From contig NW_024882188.1 in NCBI RefSeq assembly GCF_019059575.1, positions 186,001 through 250,000 on the forward strand: 64,000 nt of DNA, in the 5' to 3' direction. Of this stretch, positions 19,326 to 29,400 are shown piece by piece. This stretch comes from Amphibalanus amphitrite. Taxonomy: Eukaryota; Arthropoda; Thecostraca; Balanomorpha; Balanidae. Every line of letters starts with the position of its first letter. Position 1 is the stretch's first letter. Made by a program: the position numbers and the translations under genes. A model generated the notes under the pieces. It saw only the letters and a list, made by a program, of their open reading frames with translations. It was not told the DNA's origin and did no database searches.

Positions 19326-20753
19326 CCGGGTGTTCCGAAAAAAGTGTCACGATTTTAGTCACGTGCGATTTCCGTAAAAATTGTCCGAAATAGTTTGGCT
19401 TAAGATATGTTGCTCACAACCCTTGTCGATTTTGGTGGACAAAACGGTTCACCAAAATCTACGATGGTTTTCTCGCCAGAACAAAAAATCAAAATCGTCC
19501 GATTATGGTTCGAGACGAAATCGTACGTCACCGTCCGCCGCCGACTTCGACGCGAGTGTGACATGGAAACTCGAGATCTGCCCTGCAACAAACTCATTGC
19601 AAGGTTTGTTAACCATTTTGAGACAACAGGTTCAGTCCTGAATACTCACAGGGGCAGCAGCGGCAGGCCAGCATCGGTTTCAAAGTCCCCAGAGACCATC
19701 GCGGCCGTGCGAAATTCCGTCATTGCCAGTCCCAAGAAGTCGCTCCGTCGACGCTCTCAACAGCTCGGACTTGCTAAAACCAGCGTAAGACGCATCCTAT
19801 GCGACGAGCTAAAACTGTCATCGTACATAATATCCACCAGACATAAGATGACGGATCGGGACAGGCAAAAGCGGCAAGTCATGTGTCAATGGATCTCCAA
19901 CAAGATGGAGAGGAACGCGCGGTGGGTGAACCGAGTCTGGTTCTCAGACGAGGCTCACTTCCACCTGAACGGTGCGGTGAACAACCACAACAACACTTTC
20001 TGGGGTAACTCACCACCGGAAGAAGTAACGGAGAAGCAGCTGAAGGGCCCGAAGGTCACTGCCTTCGTGGCCTACAACGCCACTCACGGCCTCCTCGGTC
20101 CCTACTGGTTCGAAGAAGATGGCCGGACCGTCACCATCAATGGCGAGCGCTACCGCGAGGTCATCCGGGAATTCTACGCGGATCTGACCGATATGCTCAC
20201 CGATAACCAACTGCAACAGGCATGGTTCATGCAAGACGGAGCTCCGCCTCACACTGCGCGTGCGAGTATCGAATGCCTTAAGGAGCTGTTCAACGCTCGC
20301 CTCATGTCTCTCGGCACCGCCCATGAGTGGGCTCCCCACAGCCCTGATCTCAACCCGCTAGACTTTTGGCTGTGGGGGGCTGCCAAGGACACTGTGTACG
20401 CAGGCAAGCCCAAGACACTGGTCCAGCTTAAGCAGAACGTCGAAAGATACCTGCATCAAGTCGGTCCCGAGACTCTGACGAAAGTCGCTGAGAGTTTCCA
20501 GGCCAGAATCAAGGCGTGTCTCAACCGCGGTGGTGCCCATATCGAGAACGTGAACTACAAGAAGTTCGCGTAAACTTGTGATCGCAGGAACTCCTCTGCC
20601 CTCTGGCAAGGAGTTATAGCACTGATACGAGAGTAACCTTGTTGAAAAACGACAAACGTGAGCTTTCATATGGTGTATGTTTTAATGCGTTAATACTTGT
20701 CAAGCGTTTATAATACACGTTTGAAACTGTGACACTTTTTTCGGAACACCCTG
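19326..20753 (+). mobile_element. Mariner/Tc1-superfamily DNA transposon, DD41D class, apparently intact
   Basis: A 1428-bp element flanked by TA (19324-19325 and 20754-20755), the target duplication of IS630/Tc1/mariner transposons. The terminal inverted repeats are 25 bp with one mismatch: CCGGGTGTTCCGAAAAAAGT at the left and the - strand reading CAGGGTGTTCCGAAAAAAGT at the right. A single uninterrupted transposase frame fills the centre. The intact frame and near-perfect termini suggest a young, possibly mobile copy. Confidence 0.95.
19407..20573 (+). CDS. DD41D mariner-type transposase
   Basis: A 388-residue DDE transposase that would bind the terminal repeats, excise the element and insert it at TA. 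The N-terminal part has a helix-turn-helix DNA-binding region (FSPEQKIKIVRLWFETKS onward, with a second one around KKSLRRRSQQLGLAKTSVRRIL). The catalytic core shows D181 in WFSDEAHF, D277 in QDGAPPHTA and D319 in SPDLNPLDFWLWG. There are 41 residues between the second and third, so the signature is DD41D and not the DD34D or DD34E of classic mariner and Tc1. The ATG at 19407 gives the longest product; an alternative ATG at 19464 (MVFSPEQKIK) starts right at the conserved region and may be the real start. No stop or shift breaks the frame. Confidence 0.93.
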   Translation: MLLTTLVDFGGQNGSPKSTMVFSPEQKIKIVRLWFETKSYVTVRRRLRRECDMETRDLPCNKLIARFVNHFETTGSVLNTHRGSSGRPASVSKSPETIAAVRNSVIASPKKSLRRRSQQLGLAKTSVRRILCDELKLSSYIISTRHKMTDRDRQKRQVMCQWISNKMERNARWVNRVWFSDEAHFHLNGAVNNHNNTFWGNSPPEEVTEKQLKGPKVTAFVAYNATHGLLGPYWFEEDGRTVTINGERYREVIREFYADLTDMLTDNQLQQAWFMQDGAPPHTARASIECLKELFNARLMSLGTAHEWAPHSPDLNPLDFWLWGAAKDTVYAGKPKTLVQLKQNVERYLHQVGPETLTKVAESFQARIKACLNRGGAHIENVNYKKFA

Positions 20754-20755
20754 TA

Positions 20756-21619
20756 TGTGTTTGAAGGACACACAGCTTATGTCGAAGTTGTGAGAAACAT
20801 CCCCCCCCCCCCAGATGTGGGCAATGAACAGCCTGACCCTCTGCCACAGCCTGCTACCCAAATCTTATCTACCTGATCTACATTAGAGGCTAGGCTAGAG
20901 TTGATAATTTTTAAAATAATTTTCCACTTTTCATTGGCCTGTTGTGAGACATGACTGTAACATTTTTTGGCACAAAGCAAAATATGCAATGGCAAGAAAA
21001 TACAGTGACTATTTTTCAAGTCATCCCTTCAGGCTTCAATGGAATCAAACTAAAATAGACATTGCAATCACTAAACTCAAAACTTCATAAGCAAGCTCCT
21101 TTTGCATTTATGGATTTGCATTTCATATGCATTTGGCTTTCATATGCATTTATGGATATACTTAAGCACACTACACATACAGCACTATATGATAATATAG
21201 AATCTGACTACTTGGATTGCCATTGAACATGGCAGGCATCTTTCCACATGCAGCTGTTTGGTATCTATTTGTCCTTTTTGACAGGGCCATTGTGATATGT
21301 TGTTTCCAGATACCTGCAAGTATGTCTGGTATTGGTGCTCAGTTTCCATGGAAACAAACAAAATTGCAAGTTTTACTTACATTTCCATATGACCTGAACA
21401 TCAAGATAAATATTAACTTTAGGACCGACTCACTTTTCAACAGTAAATTTTACACATTCTTCCATTTTTTGATATCCTGAATCCAGATTTAATACTTAAG
21501 ATGGTCTGATGTCACCAAGATATCAATAAAGATACATAATCAAACCTTACCTAACCTGACCTACTGATATTTGCCTACCTGTGGATAAGGAAGATGTTAC
21601 TCACATGAATAGATTGCAA
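20756..21619. other. Intergenic sequence, nothing recognised
   Basis: An AT-rich stretch with a poly-C run near 20802 and simple ATGCATTTATGGAT-type duplications near 21110-21150. No coding frame or bounded element was seen. Confidence 0.4.
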
Positions 21620-21724
21620 GCAATAAGTCATATATTTTTGGGTTAAGTGGCTGTGGATCAGGCTTTAGGCATTTGGCCTAAAGCCAGATGCACAGCCACT
21701 TAACATAAAAAAATTTGACTTGCC
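21620..21724. repeat. Small imperfect hairpin, pre-miRNA-sized
   Basis: TTAAGTGGCTGTGGATCAGG and its inverted partner (GCCAGATGCACAGCCACTTAA on the other side) pair around the loop GGC-ATTTG-GCC near 21668-21678. An inner stem of about 30 bp is interrupted by a small internal loop, and weaker pairing extends to about 45 bp per arm. The size suits either a microRNA precursor or a small foldback MITE. Confidence 0.6.
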
Positions 21725-21981
21725 ATCAGCCATTGTCTGTAATATCTCCTAAGGCATTGCCTTTGGCACTGCACTGCTTCGTCATTAGCAATGTGATGTT
21801 ACTTTCCATATTGCATGGGTGCTTTTAAACTTGTTTGTGCCATTAATGCTTTAAATTCATCAGATATGATATCAGGAGATCTAATCAAAGGATATCATGT
21901 GTTTTGCTTCTTACTTGAAGATCGCAGTGAAAATAAATTGCTGATCGGTCTTAAAGTAAATAAATACCAACATCAATACCT

Positions 21982-22199
21982 GGTACACTCGGGGGCAGAT
22001 TGATGTTCCACCACTCCCTACCCATCGGGCTCCCATGGCTCAGCACTGGCTGCTGCCAGTGGCAGCACTGGCAGCACTGGCACTGGCAGACAGTGCTGAG
22101 CAGTGCTGAGGGCAGGCAACACTGGCAGCAGCCAGTGCTGAGCCATGGGAGCCCGATGGGTAGGGAGTGGTGGAACATCAATCTGCCCTCGAGTGTACC
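21982..22199. repeat. Foldback element, 218 bp, near-perfect 79-bp arms
   Basis: GGTACACTCGGGGGCAGATT starts the left arm, and the right arm (ending 22199) is its reverse complement with one internal mismatch (GGGGG versus GAGGG). The arms run to about CTGCTGCCAGTG and enclose roughly 58 bp rich in GGCAGCACTGGCA repeats. Near-perfect arms of this length indicate a recent foldback transposon or a recent inverted duplication. Confidence 0.85.
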
Positions 22200-22237
22200 T
22201 AGCATAAGGAAGCGTCATGGACTGAAAGGGCCCAGAA

Positions 22238-23757
22238 CAGTAGGTGGAACTATGGTCATGAGTACCCAAATATAGGAACGTTCCCATTTTTGGGAACGGA
22301 GTTCCCAAATATGGGAACGGGCGTTCCCATTTATGGGAACGGAAGGTAATTTTTCGGCCGTTCGCCCACTAAAACTCATAAGTGCATCACGTCTCAAAAA
22401 ATTGCACGCTAATTTAAGTATCTACTAAGTCTCTATAAAATTATCTTTAATCTGACCGTTGCACAAGGAAATTGACCGTCGAATGATATTTTTAATGATT
22501 TTTTGAAATGACGGAATGGTGAAAACATGGGTTATTCTACATTTAACTTGCAATTTTAAGGAAAATGAAGCGTTTTTTACATTTTGAGGTCAAGTATAAT
22601 AATTTTCGCCTGGTTATGAAGTTTCATACTAGCGACACCAGATGCTGACATATGCAAGCGAACACGCGGACAGTCCGGGGGTAATATTGGTGACATTTGG
22701 TGTCGGGGCGCACGACCGCATGGAACGTCAGTGATTTTACCGAACTACTGTTGTAAACTCAGTGTCAGTGGTTTAAAATTATTCAGCTGTATTTTATCAT
22801 CCCAGAAAGACATATTTTATTTGGATGCTAGCTGTTTAGAGTTGTTTTATAAGGAGCGTCATGAGCGTGGTTTTTGTCTTCCGTGTTTCTAAGCGTGATC
22901 GTTTTGGGGGAATTTCTCTTATATAGGTCGCTCTGTGTGGCTTATTTATAATTTTTATGCTGATTTCGATCATTCCTCGTGCCCATCCTACCAGGCCTTT
23001 TGCCACTTACACTCATCAAGAAAAGAAAAAACTAGATTTTCATTGGGACTAGGTGTTTTGAGGGTGTAACATATTCAGCGTTCCCATTTTTGGATACTTC
23101 CTTGTGGTCGTCAACTATCGGTGATAAACAGACAGGTGCTTGACATGTCTCCACCCTCGGCGCGGACGGTGGATATAGGTATGGAAGACTTTGTTGAACA
23201 TCGCTGAGCGTTGTACTTACGTAATCCTGCAGAGGGGGGCGTGCCCGCTGCGAGATCGACGGGAATAAAAGCGCAGAAGACCGGGCGAAACATGCGACGG
23301 TCTTGCCGGAAAGGTCATCTGATGATTGTTGCGTTAACAATAATTTGCGGCGTTGGACGTGATGCTTGTTAATGAAAAGAGCCCCTGAAAGGCGTCGGTG
23401 AAATCGTTCCCAATTTTGGGTACGCCGTTCCCATAATAAGGAACGCTTGCAGCGCCAGTGTACGAGAGCGTTCCCAAATTTGGGCTCGCGGCCCGGATGA
23501 TGGACTGCTTTAGAAATAGGGGAACAATTTGAAACTACGATGGGCCTTACAATATCAAACTCTTTCCCAACAATATTGAGACAAATATCAGGCGGTTCAC
23601 GATCGTTTTATATTTTTTGGACATCATTTAACGGTTCTTTTTCTTGTTTTAAATAATGCCTACATGGCTTTCCCATATTTGGGTTTATCGTTCCCAAACA
23701 TGGGAACGAAAATGCGTTCCCGAAAATGGGTACGCTTGACCATAGTTCCGCCTACTG
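22238..23757. mobile_element. Non-autonomous DNA transposon with subterminal GTTCCC...GGGAAC palindromes
   Basis: The left end begins CAGTAGGTGGAACTATGGTCA and the right end is its inverted repeat (CAGTAGGCGGAACTATGGTCA on the - strand). AGAA flanks both ends (22234-22237 and 23758-23761), a 4-bp target duplication. Next to each terminus lie palindromes of the form GTTCCCAAATATGGGAAC. At the left they run from about 22278 to 22341. At the right they occur near 23404-23487 and 23672-23730. They are probably transposase-binding sites. No transposase frame is present in the 1520 bp. Superfamily unresolved. Confidence 0.8.
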
Positions 23758-23761
23758 AGAA

Positions 23762-24385
23762 AGCTACCAGCCTGCTCTTGCTTCACAGCTCTCATAGGTG
23801 AAATTTACATGGGTGTACAATTCACCAATAATAAGCCAAGAACTCTACCAAGTAACTTCCCATTGCAAGAACACAGCAGGTCAATAACAATGTTGAATAG
23901 CACTCGTACAGCATACCATAACGATCAGTTAAGTGGGCAGGTGCAACCCCAAGTTACCATTCCTCTTAATTCAGAAATGCCTCAATAGCATAAGACAGAT
24001 ACAAACTGTACCTGGCCTATAGATTGGTCTCCTACCTAAAAACCAATTATTTACATAGCAAATAAAAGATTTTTTATTGCACAGGGAAAGACCATATCAA
24101 TATTTATCAGCCTGTAGCTCTTGCATCAATAAAGAAGGCAGAAATGAAACTTTAAAGTATAAGATACAGAAACCCTTATTCATCCAAGTATTCAACTCAC
24201 AGAAACAAGATAAATGAGCGTTATTACCTTTTAAAACGACTTAACTACCACGCTCACCAGCATATATTCACAACATAGCACAATACAATGTTGGCGCAGT
24301 TTCGAAACCGACGCAGCTAAGCTACCAAGTGGCAATGACGTTCGTGTAACTGTGCATATATTGATGTCTACTTTGATGTAGCAGC
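23762..24385. other. Intergenic sequence, nothing recognised
   Basis: AT-rich sequence between the palindrome-bearing transposon and the LINE, with no coding frame or defined repeat. Confidence 0.4.
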
Positions 24386-24493
24386 TGGGCCTAGTTATAC
24401 CTTACCTTACCTTACCTTAATTTGATCGAAATTTAGAGGCCACTTGGCCTGTAGGGAACCGTTCTCATCGAGCTCTTGACATATTTGACCTTT

Positions 24494-25477
24494 CTAACTC
24501 CTATCAGGTATCTTGTACCTGATGTTTGCCCAGTGGGCATCCAGTCTTGATTTGAACTGCTCAATAGAAGCAGCGTCCACGACCGTTTGAGGCAAGCCGT
24601 TCCAATCATTGACGACCCTAACACTGAACGATTTCCTCCTTGATCTGGTGTCGGCTCTGGGCTTCTGGACCTTCTGCGAGTGACCTCGAGTTCGGCAGTC
24701 CGTGGCAGCAGTAAAGAAGTCTTCAGGAGCCAAGTCAACGCCTCCATGGAACAGCTGGTACATTTGAATCATGTCGCCTAGCCGCCGACGATAGAACAGT
24801 GAAGGCAGTTTCAGTGTTTGTAGGCGCTCTTCATAGGGAAGGTGTCTGATTGAGGTTACCAGGCGCGTTGCTCTCCTCTGGACTCGCTCAATTAACAGTT
24901 GATCAGCACGATTGAACGAGCCCCACATCACATTGCCGAATTCCAAGTGTGGGCGTACCAGTGTCTTGTACAACAGTGGAAGAGTTGACTTGTCGATGAG
25001 CTCGAACGATCGCCTGATGATTCCCAGGATCTGGTTGGCCTTCGCCGCAGCAGCAGCAGCCTGTTTGCGAAACTTCAGCGAAGAGTCCACGTGGACACCG
25101 AGATCGCGTTCAGCTTCAACCGCCTGCAATTCGACTCTTCCAATAGAATATTTGATCCGAGGGTTGTGGCGACCCAGGTACAGGATTTTGCATTTCCCCT
25201 CGTTGAATGGGAGCTGCCAGCGGTCGGACCATGCCACCAGAGCATCGATGTCGCCTTGGAGAGATGTCGTTGCCGTTGGGACTTGCACCAACTGCATGGG
25301 CGATGGTTGGGCAGAGTGGTATCTGCCATCTCCGTTAGGAGAGACAGCCACCTCTCCCTCCGCATCAGCCTCAGGCAGGGCACCGCCGGTGTTCCGACTA
25401 TGCGCATCCTTCGCCGGTTGGGTATGTTGGGTGGGGTGGTCTCTGCCAGCTCTAGGAGCGACAGCCAACCCCTCAAC
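24494..25477 (-). pseudogene. LINE reverse transcriptase, C-terminal part
   Basis: Continues the reverse transcriptase after the point of LTR insertion. It has LQGDIDALVAWSDRWQLPFN with the conserved W, then the NEGKCKILYLGR block and the thumb/connection region (KTLVRPHLEFGNVMWG, RVQRRATRL, YRRRLGDMIQMYQLFHG), ending KIPDRS with TAG. The first 70 or so residues are an unusual two-copy repeat between the catalytic FADD motif (in the other half) and LQGDIDAL, starting EGLAVAPRAG and EGEVAVSPNG. The frame is open, but the gene is broken by the LTR insertion and by 5' truncation. Confidence 0.85.
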
Positions 25478-25726
25478 TGTGGCGTGATACCGGGGTCGTG
25501 GTATCCCGTCCCCGGCGCCGATGTTAGAGACGGTACCTGGTCCGGGCTGTACCGGGCCCCGGGCTGTACCGGGCCCCGGGCTGTACCGGGCCTCACTGTC
25601 AGAGGCGGGACGACAGGGGGTCTGGGGACGGAAGGACCGGGTGGGCTCTCGCGCTGTGTGACTGGGAGTGTGCGGTGGCCCGTCTCGTGTGTGCAGTGGC
25701 CCGTTTCGCGCTATCGGACAAATACA
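25478..25726 (+). repeat. 5' LTR of the gypsy-like element (249 bp)
   Basis: Starts at TGTGGCGTGATACCGG and ends GACAAATACA. It contains three copies of a 17-bp unit (GGGCTGTACCGGGCCCC, last copy variant) near 25546-25597, versus two in the 3' LTR. There is no obvious AATAAA signal. Confidence 0.92.
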
Positions 25727-25744
25727 AGCTATTTCGGCTTTACC

Positions 25745-26494
25745 ATGGCCGGAGACGAGGTGCCATCAGTGTCCGCGAGTGCAGTGAGCGCGGGTGCCTT
25801 GGACGTCCGCGTGATAGCGGAGTTTGACGGCACCACAGACGTGGTAGAGTGGTGGACCCGCGCGGAACTGTTGTGCGCCCACCGTGGCGTGGACTTTGGA
25901 GCGGTGGTCCCCCTGCGTCTCACCGGTGGAGCCTTCGCCGTGTGGGCTCAGCTGCCGGTCGATCATCGAGCCTCCCTGGCAGCGGTCAAGTCTGCCCTCT
26001 TTGCGGCGTTCGCCCTGGACAGCTTCGCGGCTTACGATGCCTTCGTCACTCGTCGTCTTCAGCCGGGCGAGTCCGCCGACGTCTACCTGGCGGACCTGCG
26101 GCGGCTGGCTGAACTGTTCGGTGGCGTGCCGGACCGGACTCTGTCCTGTGCATTCGTGAACGGGCTGCCGGACGCGGCAAGACAGGTGATTCGCGCCGGC
26201 TCGCGCGCCGAGGCGTTGGACCTTCCCAGCGTGGTCGCGCGAGCGCGCGCCGTCCTCAGTGACGACCGCGTGGCAACGGTGGCGGCGGCGACGGCAGCGC
26301 CTCCACGCGGAGGGGGCGGAAGCCGCGGTGGAACGCAGGACGCGGAGGCGGTGATGGCGGCGCGCGTCCCGAGACGGCCGCGCTCGCGCCGGTGCTGGGC
26401 GTGCGGCCGGCTGGGCCACCTGGCGGCCGGCTGCCCGCAGGGAAACGGCACAGGGAGCGGTGCGTCAGCGCCAGCGCCGTCTCCTGCGCAATAA
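25745..26494 (+). CDS. Gag of the gypsy-like element
   Basis: A 249-residue Gag starting at ATG 25745, only 18 nt beyond the LTR. Capsid-like helical region: FDGTTDVVEWWTRAELL, GGAFAVWAQLP, FAAYDAFVTRRLQPGESADVYLADLRRLAELF and FVNGLPDAARQVI, which matches the general layout of gypsy Gag (retrotrans_gag). A glycine/arginine-rich segment follows, then one CCHC knuckle, CWACGRLGHLAAGC (C-x2-C-x4-H-x4-C), close to the C-terminus. The stop TAA is at 26492-26494. The frameshift site at 26440-26446 lies just after the knuckle, so ordinary translation gives Gag and a fraction shifts into pol. Confidence 0.9.
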   Translation: MAGDEVPSVSASAVSAGALDVRVIAEFDGTTDVVEWWTRAELLCAHRGVDFGAVVPLRLTGGAFAVWAQLPVDHRASLAAVKSALFAAFALDSFAAYDAFVTRRLQPGESADVYLADLRRLAELFGGVPDRTLSCAFVNGLPDAARQVIRAGSRAEALDLPSVVARARAVLSDDRVATVAAATAAPPRGGGGSRGGTQDAEAVMAARVPRRPRSRRCWACGRLGHLAAGCPQGNGTGSGASAPAPSPAQ

Positions 26495-29400
26495 GAGGAG
26501 CGCTGCCCATAATCAGGTTGCCGCTGAATGGAGGACTCCGAGACGTGCTTGTCGACACGGGTTGTACGCATAACCTCGCTCACGTGGACATTTGTGATCA
26601 GTGGGACCGGCAGCGCTTGCTGATCACGACAATGGGTGGTCACGCTGTTCAGGCACTAGGCGTGGGAGTCGTGACGGTTGGCCGCGTCGGTGGCGACAGT
26701 GTCTTGCCTGTGCTAGTGGTGGCGTCGCGGCCAATGGGTGTGGACATGATTCTCGGAATGACGGGCATCTCCGCCCTCGGCGGAGTGAGCGTGAAAGGGC
26801 CGGGGGATGTGAGGATCGACGCGGTTTCAGAGAGGGTCCCAGTGCGCCCGGCGGGGATCAACAGAGCAGTGGCGCGCCCAGGTGGTGTCGCGGGGGTGGC
26901 AGTGCGCTCGGCCCCGGCTACGCAAGGACACGGCGGGGCAGTGGCGCAGCCAGGCGAGGCGCCGGCGGCGGCGCGTCCAGCCCGGGCGGCGCAGGTGATC
27001 GGCGGGACAGTGGAGCGCCCAGGCGCCGGCGAGGCAGCGGCGGCGGGCCCGGCCCGGGCGGCGCAGGTGATCGGCGGGACAGTGGCGCGCCCAGGCCGCG
27101 GTGGCGAGGCGGCGGCGGCCGGCCCGGCCCGGGCAGCGCAGGCGATCGGCTGTGCAGCGGCGCGCGCAGGCGGCGGCGAGGGAGCAACGGATCGCCCCGC
27201 TCAGGCAGGCCAAGTGACCGGCGGAACAGTGGCGCGTCCAGGCGGCGCCAAGGTGGCGGCGGTGGAGCCGGCCAGGGCAGCCTCGGCATCGCGCGGAGAG
27301 GGGGCGGGGCTTGGTAGCGCCGCAGCGACTGCGTCACAGGACCCGGCCGGCCCGGCGACCGGGCATACCATGCCCGGGCCCAGAGTGGGCGGGGCATCCA
27401 CCGCAGAGCTAGTGGCCGACGCGAAAGACTTCACGGCGAGGTTCGATGTTAATACACGCAGTTGGACAGTGGCCTGGAAGTGGGCGGACGGAGTCGCACC
27501 AGACTGTCTGACCAACCGGGTCGCCGAGTACCGCGTGCCACCGTCAGCGCGGCAGGAGTATGACGAGGAGCTCGAGACGTGGCTGAGGAACGGCTGGCTG
27601 CAGCCCTACAATGAAGCAGAGGACGGTCCGCCGCGCGGCCTCGTGCCCTTGATGGCCGTCCCACAAGCAAAGAAGGTGCGCCCTGTACTGGACATGCGAG
27701 AGCTGAACGGTCACGTAGCTGCATACACCGCCGACTCGGACGTGTGCGCCGACCGCCTGCGGAAATGGCGCCGCCACGGCCGGCGGGTGGCCGTCGTAGA
27801 TCTGCGGCGAGCGTACCTGCAGCTGCGTCTCGACCGGAAGCTGTGGCCGTATCAGACAGTGATCATCCGTGGTGAGCGATTCTGTTTGACCCGCCTTGGT
27901 TTTGGACTTAATGTAGCGCCGGCCGTGATGAAGGCGGTGGTGCGGCTCGTCATGGCGCAGGATGCAGCAGTGGAGCGCGCCGTCTGTCCGTATGTGGACG
28001 ACCTGCTTGTGGATGAGGCTGTCGTCAGTGCTGAGCACGTGGTCGAGCACTTTGAGCGTTTTGGGCTCGAGTGCAAGCCACCGGCACGCGCCGAGGACGG
28101 CGCTCGGATGCTGGGACTCCACGTGCGGCGTGTGGCGGGTGAGCTGCGGTGGTCTCGTGACAGCGCTGTCCCCGACCCGCCCGACCGTGTGACGCGCCGA
28201 TCGGTATTTGCATGGTGCGGCAGGCTGGTGGCGCACCTCCCCGTCTGCGGCTGGCTGCGACCCGCCGCCGCCTGGGTGAAACGGCGCGCCAATGCCGTCA
28301 CGCGCGGCTGGGATGACGTCACGACCGACGCGCTCCTGCAGTCTCAGATCTCGCACGTGCACTCCCGGCTGCTAGCGGCGGACCCGGCGCGGGGCCAGTG
28401 GTGCTGGACCGGGGATCAGGCAATCGTCTGGACAGACGCCAGCTCGATCGCGGCTGGAGTGGTCATCGAGACACCGTGCGGTGGCGTGATGGAGGACGCC
28501 TGCTGGCTCCGGCCCGGCGATGCCGCAGCGACCCACATAAACATGGCCGAATTGGATGCCGCCGTTCGCGGCTTGAACCTGGCCGTGGCGTGGGGCGTGA
28601 CAAACATCGACCTAAGGACAGACTCGGCGACAGTGCACCGCTGGGTGGACGACGCGCTCAGCGGCCGCGCCCGCCTCCGGACGAGAGCGGCCGGTGAGAT
28701 GCTAATCAGACGCCGTGTCGACCTCATTCGACAGCTAGCCAACGAACTGGAGCTCAAGGTCACCGTCACGCTGGTTCGCTCGGAGAAGAACCTCGCCGAC
28801 GCCCTGACGCGAGTGCCGAAGGAGTGGCTGCGTGACGAGTGTGAAGAGAGCAAGATGTCGGTGACGGCCGATGACGGAGCCGGCGACTCGGCCGCCCGTG
28901 GGCAGGTGGTCGTTGGTGCTGGTGCTGCAGATGCCGTCAGGTCGTCTGTGCAATCGGTGCACGAGCGGGCCGGTCACCCTGGCGTTCGTCGGACGCTGTT
29001 TTTCGCGCGGCGAGATGTGTCTCGAGATGTGACGAGGGCTCTGGTGCGCGCGGTCGTGACGACTTGTGATGTGTGCCGATCGATAGACCCGGCGCCTGTG
29101 CGGTGGCGGCACGGCTCGCTAGAGGTGGCGGCAGTATGGGAGCGCGTCGCGATGGACGTGACCCACCACCAGGGGCGGAGCTACCTAACCGTCATCGACT
29201 GCGGGCCCACGCGGTTCACCGTCTGGCGCCCGCTCGGCCGTGCCGACGCAGTGGAGGTCACCGACCACCTGGAACAGATCTTCCTTGAGCGCGGCGCGCC
29301 CAAAGAAATACTGGCGGACAATGACACGGTGTTTCGGGGCCGGCGACTCGCCTCGCTCGTGGCACGGTGGGGCATTGCCCTGAGATTCCGCGCCGTGCAC

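Noticed and set aside
22000..22205. Cys/His-rich small frames on both strands near 22.0-22.3 kb
   Set aside because: They are translations of a palindrome, which is why similar peptides appear on both strands.
26601..27317. 238-residue Gly/Arg-rich + frame and overlapping - frames in the gypsy-like pol
   Set aside because: Alternative phases of the repetitive protease-RT linker.
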